A DNA stretch of 64,000 nucleotides from Bacillota bacterium (GTDB lineage: Bacteria; Bacillota; Clostridia; Acetivibrionales; JAEZXR01): contig JAEZXR010000061.1 in NCBI GenBank assembly GCA_023419605.1, forward strand, positions 62,001 to 126,000, in the 5' to 3' direction. Shown piece by piece: positions 50,708 to 59,581 of the stretch (positions within the stretch are counted from its first letter, which is position 1; each line of letters opens with the position of its first letter). Both the position numbers and the translations under genes were made by a program. The notes under the pieces are model-generated. The model had not been told where the DNA came from and made no database searches. It worked only from the letters and a program-made list of their open reading frames with translations.

Positions 50708-50804
50708 GAGAGTGAAAATATTACTTCATCTTTTTTGCGGGCCCGCCATGGATTCATGAAGGGCGTAGCAAAAGGATAGATGAAGTTATATTTTCACCGA
50801 CTCT
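50708..50804 (+). repeat. Covarying fold-back element, copy G
   Basis: The arms AGTGAAAATATTACTTCATC and GATGAAGTTATATTTTCAC pair. The core is T6 GCGGGCCC, apical CATG-GATT-CATG, then GGGCGTAGCAAAA. It is close to copy D in its arms but differs in the apical stem. Confidence 0.88.
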
Positions 50805-50851
50805 AAGAGGTTATTTCAGCAGTATGATACAGGCAGCAGGAGTGTGATAAA

Positions 50852-52174
50852 ATGGTTTTCATAAGGTCATATAGAAAAAAATTCATAATATTTCTCGCAG
50901 TATGTTTTACAGTAATGGCATTAACCTATATCAGGACTATTTCCCTCCTCCCTGGGCAAATTACACTGATTGAAGGCCAGGAACATGTCTATAATTTCGG
51001 AAGCCTCATACCCGTTGAAGTGAAAGCAGATAAAGATGGGATCATTGAATTGAACAATGGGCAAATAAAATCAACGGGTGGCTATATGCAGCTTTCCAAT
51101 CCAATATCAATAAAAAGCAATAAAAAGGGAAGTGTCATGCTTACCCTAAAAGCATTTGGATTAATTCCCTTACGAACGATGAAGGTCGACATTGTGCCTA
51201 ATAAGAAGATCGTAGCTTGCGGAAATACTGTAGGAGTGAAGCTGGATTTAAACGGGATTCTTATAATCGGTATTTCTGATGTGCGCGATATGGAGGGTAA
51301 AAGTGTCATGCCCACTAAAGAAAGCGGTATTAAGACAGGGGATTTGCTGGTGGAAATCAACGGGAAAAAACCGGGAGGAATTGATGATCTTATTAAGGAA
51401 GTAGAGAAAAGTGCAGGTGAATCAATCAAGCTTAAATATAAGAGAGGAAGCAGCTATAGTACTGCAGAACTAAATCCTGTACTATCCTCCGAGGATAAAA
51501 AGTATCATCTGGGACTGTGGGTTCGAGATAGTACGGCAGGTATCGGGACTCTGACTTTTTATGATCCCGATAGTCGATACTTCGGAGCGCTGGGCCATGG
51601 AATCACGGACATCGATACAGGTACTCTTATGCCCATAGCAGATGGTGAAATTCTGGAATCCAATATATTGGGCATAAAAAAAGGAAAAGCAGGAATTCCC
51701 GGTGAGTTAAAAGGAGTTTTTCTGGAAGATCGAAATATGCTGGGACAAATAAAAGCAAACAGTGAAGGCGGCATCTATGGCATACTCAACGAGGATGCTG
51801 CGGAGCGTATTTCCAATAAACTCTACCCCATTGCCCTACGAACACAAATAAAGGAAGGCCCTGCTGTTATACTGGCCAATATCGACGGAAGAAAAGTGGA
51901 GGAGTATGAAATCGAAATACAAAAGGTATCCAAACAAAGCCTAAGCGGTACCAAAGGTATGATTATCAAAATTACGGATAAGCGGCTTTTAGATGCCACC
52001 GGCGGGATCGTGCAAGGAATGTCCGGAAGTCCGATTATACAGGATAATAAAATTGTCGGGGCTGTAACCCACGTTCTGGTGAATGATCCTTCGAGAGGGT
52101 ATGGGATTTTTATTGAAGGAATGATTAAGAATATGAATCTGATAAGTTCTGAAACTTTGGAAAACGTAGGATAA
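50852..52174 (+). CDS. spoIVB: SpoIVB signalling peptidase (S55)
   Basis: SpoIVB is a forespore serine peptidase that crosses into the intermembrane space and cleaves SpoIVFA, releasing SigK activation. The 440-residue protein has an N-terminal helix (10-28), a PDZ domain (about 125-205, with GIKTGDLLVEINGKKPGGID) and the S55 peptidase domain with LGHGITDIDTGTLMPIADGE (catalytic His) and GGIVQGMSGSPIIQDNKIVG (catalytic Ser). GTGTGATAAA precedes the ATG without a perfect ribosome site (CAGGAG further up). spo0A follows, as in Bacillus. Confidence 0.94.
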   Translation: MVFIRSYRKKFIIFLAVCFTVMALTYIRTISLLPGQITLIEGQEHVYNFGSLIPVEVKADKDGIIELNNGQIKSTGGYMQLSNPISIKSNKKGSVMLTLKAFGLIPLRTMKVDIVPNKKIVACGNTVGVKLDLNGILIIGISDVRDMEGKSVMPTKESGIKTGDLLVEINGKKPGGIDDLIKEVEKSAGESIKLKYKRGSSYSTAELNPVLSSEDKKYHLGLWVRDSTAGIGTLTFYDPDSRYFGALGHGITDIDTGTLMPIADGEILESNILGIKKGKAGIPGELKGVFLEDRNMLGQIKANSEGGIYGILNEDAAERISNKLYPIALRTQIKEGPAVILANIDGRKVEEYEIEIQKVSKQSLSGTKGMIIKITDKRLLDATGGIVQGMSGSPIIQDNKIVGAVTHVLVNDPSRGYGIFIEGMIKNMNLISSETLENVG

Positions 52175-52195
52175 AATACGTAGAAGCTTCTAAAA

Positions 52196-52242
52196 TAAAA
52201 TCGGGGCATTGGATGGATGAATTCAATACTCCGATTTTTTAA
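52196..52242 (+). terminator. Terminator of spoIVB
   Basis: AAATCGGGGCATTG pairs with CAATACTCCGATTT, followed by TTTT. Confidence 0.78.
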
Positions 52243-52583
52243 TACTGTTTAAAACGTTGAATGCTGTGTAAGATACCGAATTATACGGGAAATTATACTA
52301 TTATGGGAAATAAATCGAAGATTTATTTGCCGAGATAAGAGGAGATAACCCGTAAAAGCATTTTAGCTTCCATGTTGAGTAACACAATATATGGTACTCG
52401 AAATGCGAACTAATACTATATTTTGTTGCAGCATCAAGATGCATCCCGGAACAATAAGAAGGTTTTATCGTATGAATTTGGAAGCAAAAATGAATTTTAC
52501 TAAAATTTAGCAAAAACTTCTTGAATTTTTGTCGAATGAAAAATATAATAATTACATAAGTTTCCGATAAAGGGGGAATTACG
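52243..52583 (+). promoter_or_regulatory. spo0A upstream region with exact 0A box
   Basis: No gene is seen. A hairpin AAATAAATC-GAA-GATTTATTT lies at about 52310-52330. TTTGTCGAA at 52528-52536 is an exact Spo0A-box match, 48 bp before the TTG start, suggesting autoregulation as known in Bacillus. A SigH promoter could overlap but is not clear. Confidence 0.6.
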
Positions 52584-53387
52584 TTGGTATCGAGAAAGAT
52601 ACAGGTTATTATTGCTGACGATAATAGAGAATTCGGCGACATTTTATGCGAATATCTAAGCAATCAAAGTGATATAGATGTTGTAGGTGTTGCGAGAGAT
52701 GGAGTAGAAGCAGTCGAATTAATTGCGGCAAAGTCACCGGATATTGCCATTCTGGATATTATTATGCCGCACCTTGATGGGTTGGGAGTGTTAGAAAAGA
52801 TTAATTTCATGCCTATGGCAAAGAAACCTCTTTTTATCATACTCTCTGCTGTCGGGCAGGATAAAATCACCCAGAGAGCACTGGCCCTTGGGGCAGAGTA
52901 TTATGTGGTGAAACCGTTTGATATGGATGTATTGGTTTCCAGAATCAGACAATTGAAGGATGTTAATCAGTCGCAGGTTATACGCTCTGAGTATATCGGT
53001 GAATATAAGCCATCTTACCCATCTTCGGCACCAAAGAACCTGGAGGTGGAAGTTACGAACATCATGCATGAGATTGGCGTGCCTGCCCATATTAAAGGGT
53101 ACCAGTATTTAAGGGATGCCATCATGATGGTTGTTAAAGACCTGGATGTTATCAATTCTATAACAAAACTTTTGTATCCAAGTATTGCAAGAGATTACAA
53201 TACAACCCCCAGTAGGGTTGAAAGAGCTATACGCCACGCCATCGAAGTAGCGTGGAGCAGGGGCCAGGTAGAAGCCATTGATTCACTCTTCGGCTACACC
53301 GTAAGCGTGGGCAAAGGGAAACCGACCAACTCCGAATTTATCGCCATGGTGGCTGACAAGCTCCGCTTGGAGATGAAGGTGAGCTAA
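52584..53387 (+). CDS. spo0A: Sporulation master regulator Spo0A
   Basis: The 267-residue response regulator has a receiver domain with acidic pocket IIADDN, phospho-acceptor Asp in IAILDIIMPHLDG (near 59), and Lys in VVKPFDMD. The C-terminal Spo0A DNA-binding domain has HEIGVPAHIKGYQYLRDAI and the recognition region TTPSRVERAIRHAIEVAWSR. In Clostridia it is phosphorylated by orphan kinases and controls sporulation entry. Translation starts at a TTG at 52584, after AAAGGGGG; no ATG is in frame nearby. It is directly downstream of spoIVB. Confidence 0.97.
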   Translation: MVSRKIQVIIADDNREFGDILCEYLSNQSDIDVVGVARDGVEAVELIAAKSPDIAILDIIMPHLDGLGVLEKINFMPMAKKPLFIILSAVGQDKITQRALALGAEYYVVKPFDMDVLVSRIRQLKDVNQSQVIRSEYIGEYKPSYPSSAPKNLEVEVTNIMHEIGVPAHIKGYQYLRDAIMMVVKDLDVINSITKLLYPSIARDYNTTPSRVERAIRHAIEVAWSRGQVEAIDSLFGYTVSVGKGKPTNSEFIAMVADKLRLEMKVS

Positions 53388-53402
53388 AGGAACAAAAATG
53401 TG

Positions 53403-53452
53403 AACTCCTCTTATCATTGCTTGAATAAAGCGAAATAAGAGGAGTTTTTTAT
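53403..53452 (+). terminator. Terminator of spo0A
   Basis: AACTCCTCTTAT pairs with ATAAGAGGAGTT, followed by T4 and ATT. Confidence 0.9.
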
Positions 53453-53593
53453 TGTTCTCAAATTTGTAGACTTTAGTGCTAGAAATGGACAGCAGACTAT
53501 ATCATAAAAACTTATTTGTGGTATAATTTACCTGGCATAGAAGTGTATAGAGGTCGCTTCAAAAGGCAAATAAGATTTTTGGCAGGTGAGGTC

Positions 53594-55612
53594 GTGAAAA
53601 GAACCGTAAGAAAAAAGGCACTTATACTCGCCGTACTTATGGCATTTGCTTTTAGTTTTCAGACTGCAGGAGCAGCCTTTGGCATGGCAGAGCCAAGCAT
53701 GAAAGCAGGGGCGGAAATAAACATGTTGGAGGGCATGGGGTCTGCCCTTGGAAGTACAGTTTCCGATGATCCCATTACGCATTCCATCAAAGGAAATATA
53801 CCTGCTGGAAAAATCGTTGTAGTTTCACTGAGCGATGTCCCCGTGAATCGCGACAATGATTATAGGCTGGACTTGATAAGTACAGCCACGGGAACGGCTC
53901 CTGCGGTCATTCCGGAGCCCTTAAACAGGGTGTGGCATCAATCTTCCAAGATGACCTATTACAAAACGGTGGATGCAATCAATCAATCCTATAAAGTGGT
54001 TGTAACTCCGAAGGATTATCTGGGCAAATATAAAATAAATGTAATGGTGGTGGATGCCATCGGGCCTTTTACCAAATTAGATTCACTAGAACAACCTACA
54101 CAATCTGCTACCTATGTGTTTTCCAATGCACCTGAAATACTCAACGCCGACACTTATAAATGGGAAGAAGGGTACTATTTGCAGCGAAGCAGGATCCAGG
54201 GGAATGCAAATATATTCTGGGAGCATCAGAATCAACTGGGCTACGATGCAGTATTCGGCGTTCTGCTGTGGAACCGGGAGTCCTATGATGTCACTGTGGC
54301 ACTAAACCGGAGAAGTTTTAAAAGCTTTATGAGTGAAGGCGGGGACGAAGCAAAGTCCATGGAAAACGCGATGTGCGGTGTATGGGAGGATTGGTTCAAA
54401 GGAAGAATACAGGAAGACGAACGTATGGATAACTTTGAGAAGGTACCCATAACGATAAAAGCCCATAGTGCCCAATGGATTCATTTAAACAAGGAGAAAT
54501 ACAATCCTTTCCTGTTAAAATCCACCTTTACCGGCGTGATGAGCATTTCAATCAAAAAAGATAACAACACTACCCTGTATGATGGGGATAAACTGTTTTG
54601 TGACACGTATGTTCTGATGCAGGGATTTGAAAATGTAATTGCGTCCAATGTCGGCAATGCAAAGGAGGCGAGCGCCAGCGTTCATCTCCGTGGGTCAGGA
54701 ACCGGGCCTATTATAAGTACAACGGTACCGGAAAAACATGAAATTACGAAAAGTAATCCGTACCGGTTTCTTATTAGTGGGCCGGAGGTACCCAGGCTGC
54801 AAAGTGGGGAACATACACCCTTAACATACTATAACAAAGAGGGGCAAGCCATCGCCGTTGCAGACCAGTACTCCTGTAATTATGGCATTGTGTACAGGAT
54901 AACCTTTAGCGGTTTTACCAGCAGTAAGAAAATACAGGGAAAAATACGGTGCAATCCTTTTTCAAATCCGGACGCCTCTGTTGATATGGGCGGCGGTAAA
55001 GTAAATGCAGGCATCTATATTGTTGGGCATAGAGACAAGGCCGGGAACTCTGCAATATTTAAAAAGCTGGTTCATTCGGGTCAAGATTGGATATTTGATA
55101 ACAATGTTCCCAACAATGGAGAACCTGTAACCTACTATTTTGTTGCAGGTGCCATGAGCAGCTTGCCCGTGGAAATCAGCTTTGTTACTGAGGAACCGGT
55201 CCCGACACCGCAAGCGACCCCGAAGCCGGGGAAAGAGGTCGTATTGTATATCAATAACCCCATGATGCAAACAAAGGATGGCCAAAAGGAGATTGACCCG
55301 GGGAAAGGGACCTCACCGCTGGTCGTAGAGGATAGAACCTTGATTCCCATACGGGCGTTGGTAGAGGAATTTGCCGGCACCATAGCCTGGGACGAGAAGG
55401 AGAAAAGGGTTACGATACAGCAGGGGACGAAAACCATTCAATTATGGGTTGATAGTGTAAAATCGCTGGTCAACGGGCAGGAAAAAACATTGGATGTCGT
55501 GCCCAGGGTGGTGAACGATCGAACGCTGGTTCCACTTCGGTTTGTCGCAGAAAGCTTTGGATATGAAGTGCAATGGGAAGATAAAACAAGCAGGATAACA
55601 ATTCGGTATTAG
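53594..55612 (+). CDS. Secreted protein with C-terminal copper-amine-oxidase-N-like domain
   Basis: The 672-residue protein starts at a GTG at 53594, after AGGTGAGG. Residues 1-30 are a signal peptide (KKALILAVLMAFAFSFQTAG). The middle 500 residues are predicted beta-rich and unrecognised. A short Pro/Thr linker (PVPTPQATPKPGK) leads to a C-terminal domain with the paired motifs VEDRTLIPIRALVEEFAGTI and VNDRTLVPLRFVAESFGYEV, the copper-amine-oxidase N-terminal-like fold common in clostridial surface proteins. That domain is not an oxidase by itself. Function is unknown; location is cell surface or secreted. Confidence 0.8.
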   Translation: MKRTVRKKALILAVLMAFAFSFQTAGAAFGMAEPSMKAGAEINMLEGMGSALGSTVSDDPITHSIKGNIPAGKIVVVSLSDVPVNRDNDYRLDLISTATGTAPAVIPEPLNRVWHQSSKMTYYKTVDAINQSYKVVVTPKDYLGKYKINVMVVDAIGPFTKLDSLEQPTQSATYVFSNAPEILNADTYKWEEGYYLQRSRIQGNANIFWEHQNQLGYDAVFGVLLWNRESYDVTVALNRRSFKSFMSEGGDEAKSMENAMCGVWEDWFKGRIQEDERMDNFEKVPITIKAHSAQWIHLNKEKYNPFLLKSTFTGVMSISIKKDNNTTLYDGDKLFCDTYVLMQGFENVIASNVGNAKEASASVHLRGSGTGPIISTTVPEKHEITKSNPYRFLISGPEVPRLQSGEHTPLTYYNKEGQAIAVADQYSCNYGIVYRITFSGFTSSKKIQGKIRCNPFSNPDASVDMGGGKVNAGIYIVGHRDKAGNSAIFKKLVHSGQDWIFDNNVPNNGEPVTYYFVAGAMSSLPVEISFVTEEPVPTPQATPKPGKEVVLYINNPMMQTKDGQKEIDPGKGTSPLVVEDRTLIPIRALVEEFAGTIAWDEKEKRVTIQQGTKTIQLWVDSVKSLVNGQEKTLDVVPRVVNDRTLVPLRFVAESFGYEVQWEDKTSRITIRY

Positions 55613-55620
55613 AACTTAGA

Positions 55621-55666
55621 AAATAACCCTCTGCTCGCGGTAGCGTGAGCAGAGGGTTATTTTTAC
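55621..55666 (+). terminator. Terminator of the secreted protein gene
   Basis: AATAACCCTCTGCTC pairs with GAGCAGAGGGTTATT, followed by TTTA. Confidence 0.92.
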
Positions 55667-55777
55667 TTCCGTTATTGGGGTATAATTTTTAGTATACATA
55701 GGAAAAATGCGTTTGATAATACCAAACAACTTTACCCTATAGAGGATTTATCGGGGAAAATTTTTATAAATTTCCTA

Positions 55778-55808
55778 TTGACTCTAACATTGTGTCATAG
55801 TTTATTAT
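55778..55808 (+). promoter_or_regulatory. MerR-type promoter with 19-bp spacer
   Basis: TTGACT (55778-55783), 19-bp spacer, TATTAT (55803-55808). The spacer holds the imperfect dyad CTAAC-ATTGT-GTCATAG. Overlong spacers with a central dyad are the hallmark of promoters activated by MerR-family proteins, here probably the next gene's own product. Confidence 0.75.
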
Positions 55809-55826
55809 GGATCTGGAGGCGATACC

Positions 55827-56582
55827 ATGTATTATAAGATTAAGGAAGTAGCTGATATGGTGGGTATAAGCGTACGTATGCTGCATCATTATGACAAAAT
55901 AGGTCTACTTAAATCGGAGTCTGTAAGTCCGGCCAGATACAGGCTTTATACAGATAAAGACCTGGAAAGATTGCAACAGGTTCTATTCTTTAAAGAACTC
56001 GAGTTTAGCCTCCAGGAAATTAAAGATATTATGGACAGTCCGAATTTTGATAGAAGGCACGCTCTAGAGACGCAAGAAAGCCTATTGATCCGAAAGAAGG
56101 AACGGCTTGAAGAGATAATTAAGATTGTTAGAAAGACAATACAATCAATGGATGGAGGGAAAGAAATGGACAAAAAGGAAATGTTTAAGGCATTCGATAT
56201 GTCTGCTATAGAAAAAGAACAGGAAAAATATGCAGAGGAAATCAAACAGAAATATGGGAACACAGAGGCATACAGAGAGAGTCAAATTAAGACTTCCAGG
56301 TATACCCAAGAGGATTGGGATGCAATTATGGAAGAGCAGGATCGATTCTTTAGCAAGTTGGTGTCTTTAATGGATAAAGGACCTACAGACCCGGAAGTCC
56401 AGAAGGCAATGGGAGAATTGAGGCAGCAGGTTACGGACAGGTTTTATACTTGTACTCCGGAGATTTTTAGGGGAATTGGCGATATGTATGCAAACGATAG
56501 ACGAATCGTTGAAAACGTAGAAGGCCTTGCCAAGTTCTTACGAGATGCGATTCACGCTTATTGCGATAATCTGGAGGAATAA
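55827..56582 (+). CDS. MerR-family regulator with TipAS-like ligand domain
   Basis: The 251-residue protein starts YYKIKEVADMVGISVRMLHH followed by YDKIGLLK, the MerR winged helix. A dimerisation coil (RKKERLEEIIKIVRKTIQSM) and a TipAS-type C-terminal domain follow (about 115-251, EEIKQKYGNTEAYRESQIKT ... FYTCTPEIFRGIGDMYANDR). TipAS domains of Mta/TipA regulators bind drug-like peptides or other hydrophobic ligands. GGAGGCG precedes the ATG. Its promoter has the 19-bp spacer expected for self-activation. No efflux gene is adjacent, so the target is unknown. Confidence 0.92.
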   Translation: MYYKIKEVADMVGISVRMLHHYDKIGLLKSESVSPARYRLYTDKDLERLQQVLFFKELEFSLQEIKDIMDSPNFDRRHALETQESLLIRKKERLEEIIKIVRKTIQSMDGGKEMDKKEMFKAFDMSAIEKEQEKYAEEIKQKYGNTEAYRESQIKTSRYTQEDWDAIMEEQDRFFSKLVSLMDKGPTDPEVQKAMGELRQQVTDRFYTCTPEIFRGIGDMYANDRRIVENVEGLAKFLRDAIHAYCDNLEE

Positions 56583-56713
56583 TATTTGACCGGGCTCTGC
56601 TTACTTAGTAGGTCTCTCTGTTTAAACGGAGAAGGTAAGAAGCGTGGAAAAATGAAAAGAACAGCGTTATCTGTGAGTATAACAAAAGCATTATAGAATG
56701 GGGATGAATAGAA

Positions 56714-57634
56714 GTGATAACCGCACAGATGGTGAAAGAATTAAGAGAAAAAACCGGAGCTGGAATGATGGACTGTAAAAAGGCCTTAGGTGAAGCAAGG
56801 GGTGATATGGATAAAGCGGCTGGAATTATCAGAAAAAAAGGCATGGCTGTAGCTGTGCAAAAGGCGGATAGGATCACGGCAGAGGGCGTTGTGGAAGTCT
56901 ATGTTTCGAATGATAATAAAAGTGCAGGCATCGTTGAATTTAATTGTGAGACAGACTTTGTTGCAGCAAACAGTGAATTCATCACGCTAGCCAAAAACTT
57001 GGCAAGACAGGCCGCTGTGACAAATGCAGCAAATACGAAGGAGTTTATGGAGGAAAAATATATTGCAGATGCAAATAGCACCGTGAAGGAGGCTGTAACT
57101 GCTTTAATCGCAAAACTTGGCGAAAATATGTCCGTGAGAAAATTTGAAAAATTCACTACGGCGGACAATATAATTCAAAGCTATATTCATGGAGGAGGAA
57201 GAATCGGGGCTGTTGTTGAGCTCGCTTGTGCTGAAGACAGCCCGGTCTTACTGGAAGTTGCGAAGACCGCAGCAATGCAGGTGGCTGCTGCAAATCCTCT
57301 ATATTTAGATCCTGCTGTAGTAGATGAAGATGTAGTAAACGAAAAGCGAAAAGGCTATAAATTTGAGGCACTGAATGAAGGCAAACCGGAAAATATTGCG
57401 GAAAAAGTGGCTGAAGGAAAGCTGCGGAAATACTTCACAGAAGTATGCTTGTTAAAACAGCAATGGGTGAAAAATCCTGACTACACGATTGTAAAGTATC
57501 TGCAGGAGAAATCAAAGGAAGTGGGTACCCCCATATCTATTGTAAAATATATTCGATATGAAAGAGGAGAGGGCATAAAAAAAGAAGAAAACTTTGCTGA
57601 AGCAGTTCAAAAACAAATAAATCCGGGAAGATAA
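56714..57634 (+). CDS. tsf: Translation elongation factor Ts (stand-alone copy)
   Basis: EF-Ts recycles EF-Tu by GDP release. The 306-residue protein has the N-terminal UBA-like region (MVKELREKTGAGMMDCKKAL), the core FNCETDFVAANSEF, and the C-terminal LRKYFTEVCLLKQQWVKNPD. The family motif normally reads LLEQPFV-D, so this copy diverges there. Translation starts at a GTG at 56714 with a weak site (GGGGATG). It is not next to rpsB, its usual partner; a MerR gene lies upstream and a terminator follows. It may be a second, specialised copy. Confidence 0.92.
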   Translation: MITAQMVKELREKTGAGMMDCKKALGEARGDMDKAAGIIRKKGMAVAVQKADRITAEGVVEVYVSNDNKSAGIVEFNCETDFVAANSEFITLAKNLARQAAVTNAANTKEFMEEKYIADANSTVKEAVTALIAKLGENMSVRKFEKFTTADNIIQSYIHGGGRIGAVVELACAEDSPVLLEVAKTAAMQVAAANPLYLDPAVVDEDVVNEKRKGYKFEALNEGKPENIAEKVAEGKLRKYFTEVCLLKQQWVKNPDYTIVKYLQEKSKEVGTPISIVKYIRYERGEGIKKEENFAEAVQKQINPGR

Positions 57635-57667
57635 AGGGGAGGGGGAAACTTCGCCTCCTTTATTTGA
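57633..57667 (+). terminator. Terminator of tsf
   Basis: AAAGGGGAGG pairs with CCTCCTTT, followed by ATTTG; moderate stem, short U-run. Confidence 0.6.
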
Positions 57668-57738
57668 ACAGTTTTTAAGGTCAACTGGTTATCCTGTTTT
57701 GTGATATCATTAAAAGCATAGTTAATTTATAGAGGAAT

Positions 57739-57785
57739 AAAAAAGGAAAGAATTTTAAACGTTGTCTAAAATTCTTTCCTTTTTT
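57739..57785. terminator. Bidirectional terminator between tsf and tRNA-Leu
   Basis: AAAAAAGGAAAGAATTTTA pairs perfectly with TAAAATTCTTTCCTTTTTT. U-runs arise on both strands. It abuts the tRNA-Leu 3' end. Confidence 0.9.
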
Positions 57786-57870
57786 GGTGCGGATGAAGGG
57801 ATTTGAACCCCCACGTCCTCTCGAACACTAGCACCTGAAGCTAGCGTGTCTGCCGTTCCACCACATCCGC
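57785..57870 (-). tRNA. tRNA-Leu (CAG)
   Basis: An 86-nt class II tRNA on the minus strand: acceptor GCGGATG/CATCCGC, anticodon arm CTAGC-TTCAGGT-GCTAG with anticodon CAG, long variable arm (TGTTCGAGAGGACGT), T arm GGGGG-TTCAAAT-CCC(TT), and ACCA encoded. Confidence 0.93.
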
Positions 57871-58061
57871 ATCTCAGCGCATAATGAAGTATACTACATT
57901 CAAAAATGAAATGCAATACTTTTTTGAAAAAAATTTTAAAAATTATGTGGGAATTTATGCTACCTATTGAAACTTATCATATAAATTATCAGGTAATAAT
58001 TTTTTTTTACCGCCCAATGGTGTATAATACCTGTGTAGACAGTATAGTGGGAGGGTTTCAA

Positions 58062-59456
58062 TTGAACAGAAAACTAGAGGCCTTTAAGGCTGAAATAAAA
58101 AATAAGAGGGTAGCAGTTCTGGGAATCGGCATCAGCAATACTCCCTTGATTAAATACTTGCGGAATATAGGGGTTGAAGTCGCAGCTTTTGACAGGTCGG
58201 ACCGGGAGAAGCTGGGAGACATTGCAAATGAATTGGAAATGCTCGGAGTGAGCCTTAGTCTCGGTACAGAGTATCTGAATAACCTGAGAGGGTTCGATGT
58301 CATATTCCGGACTCCAGGTATGCGCTATGACATTCCGGAGCTGGTAAGAGCCAGGGAGGAAGGTGCGGAAATCACCTCCGAAATGGAGATTTTTTTTGAA
58401 CTGTGCCCGGCACCGATTATCGCCATCACGGGAAGCGATGGAAAAACTACAACAACAACGCTTGTTTACACAATCTTAAAGGAACAGGGATATAACTGCT
58501 GGTTGGGAGGAAATATCGGAACTCCGCTTCTGAGCAGGATTGATGAAATAAAGGAAACAGATAAAGTAGTGTTGGAGCTTAGCAGCTTCCAGCTCCATAC
58601 CATGAAGAGAAGTCCTCAGGTTGCGGTGGTCACAAACATAACCCCAAATCATCTCGATGTACATAAATCCATGGAAGAATACGTAGAGGCTAAGAAGAAT
58701 ATTTTCTTACATCAAACACCGGACTGTAAGCTGGTATTGAATTATGATAACGATATCACCCGCGGATTTGGACCGGAAGCGGCAGGGGAAACCGTATTCT
58801 TCAGCAGGGTGAACGGCCTGGAGTCCGGTGCCCTGTTGTCCGATGAGTGGCTGGTTTATAGGAAAAACGGAGAGGAAACGAGATTGGTCCGGGCAGAAGA
58901 TATTGTTATACCCGGGGTACACAATATCGAGAATTATCTGGCCGCCAGCGCGGCAGTAATGGATCTGGTACAGCCGGAAACCATTAAAAAGGTTGCCACA
59001 ACTTTTACGGGTGTAGAACATAGAATCGAGCTGGTGAGGGAACTGGACAGTGTAAAGTACTATAATAGCTCTATTGATAGCAGCCCCAACAGAACCTCGT
59101 CTGCATTGAACACCTTTAATCAAAGGGTGATCCTCATTGCGGGAGGGAAAGATAAAGGTATTCCTTATGATGCTCTGGGGAGTGCTTTGGTGAAAAAAGT
59201 AAAGTGCCTGATCCTTATTGGAGCCACGGCAGATAAGATTGAGAAGGCATTGCAGGATGAGGTTGAACGTACCGGAAATGGGAGAGATATCGAAGTCCTC
59301 CGGTGCAGCACCTATGAAGAGGTAGTAAATACGGCCCGTCAAAAGGCAAAGAAAGGGGATATCGTACTTTTATCCCCTGCCAGCACAAGTTTTGATATGT
59401 TTAACAATTTTGAGGAACGCGGAAACAAATTCAAGGAACTTGTGAAAGGACTGTAA
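58062..59456 (+). CDS. murD: UDP-N-acetylmuramoylalanine--D-glutamate ligase
   Basis: MurD adds D-glutamate to UDP-MurNAc-L-Ala in peptidoglycan synthesis. The 464-residue ligase has an N-terminal Rossmann part (VAVLGIGISNTPLIKYL), the ATP loop AITGSDGKTTTTTLVY (near 123-138), WLGGNIGTPLL, ELSSFQLHTM, TNITPNHLDVH, and the C-terminal EHRIELVRELDSVKYYN(S)S with IAGGKDKG. It starts at a TTG at 58062, after GGGAGGG. Upstream in-frame codons overlap the promoter TATAAT near 58023. It is isolated from other mur genes. Confidence 0.93.
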   Translation: MNRKLEAFKAEIKNKRVAVLGIGISNTPLIKYLRNIGVEVAAFDRSDREKLGDIANELEMLGVSLSLGTEYLNNLRGFDVIFRTPGMRYDIPELVRAREEGAEITSEMEIFFELCPAPIIAITGSDGKTTTTTLVYTILKEQGYNCWLGGNIGTPLLSRIDEIKETDKVVLELSSFQLHTMKRSPQVAVVTNITPNHLDVHKSMEEYVEAKKNIFLHQTPDCKLVLNYDNDITRGFGPEAAGETVFFSRVNGLESGALLSDEWLVYRKNGEETRLVRAEDIVIPGVHNIENYLAASAAVMDLVQPETIKKVATTFTGVEHRIELVRELDSVKYYNSSIDSSPNRTSSALNTFNQRVILIAGGKDKGIPYDALGSALVKKVKCLILIGATADKIEKALQDEVERTGNGRDIEVLRCSTYEEVVNTARQKAKKGDIVLLSPASTSFDMFNNFEERGNKFKELVKGL

Positions 59457-59581
59457 GGCTTAATGGAATCGCAGCAGTGCTTTTAACCGGCCTCTGCGGT
59501 TCTTTGTATTTTTTTGTGCTTTAATTACCATACTATTGTTGTTAATTTATAATCGGAAAACAAGGATGAGGATGTGATAGT

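Noticed and set aside
6075..50804. Interpreting the fold-back elements as cis-acting riboswitches of the downstream genes
   Set aside because: Copies A and F are reversed relative to the following gene, copy E starts at a stop codon, and the adjacent genes share no pathway.
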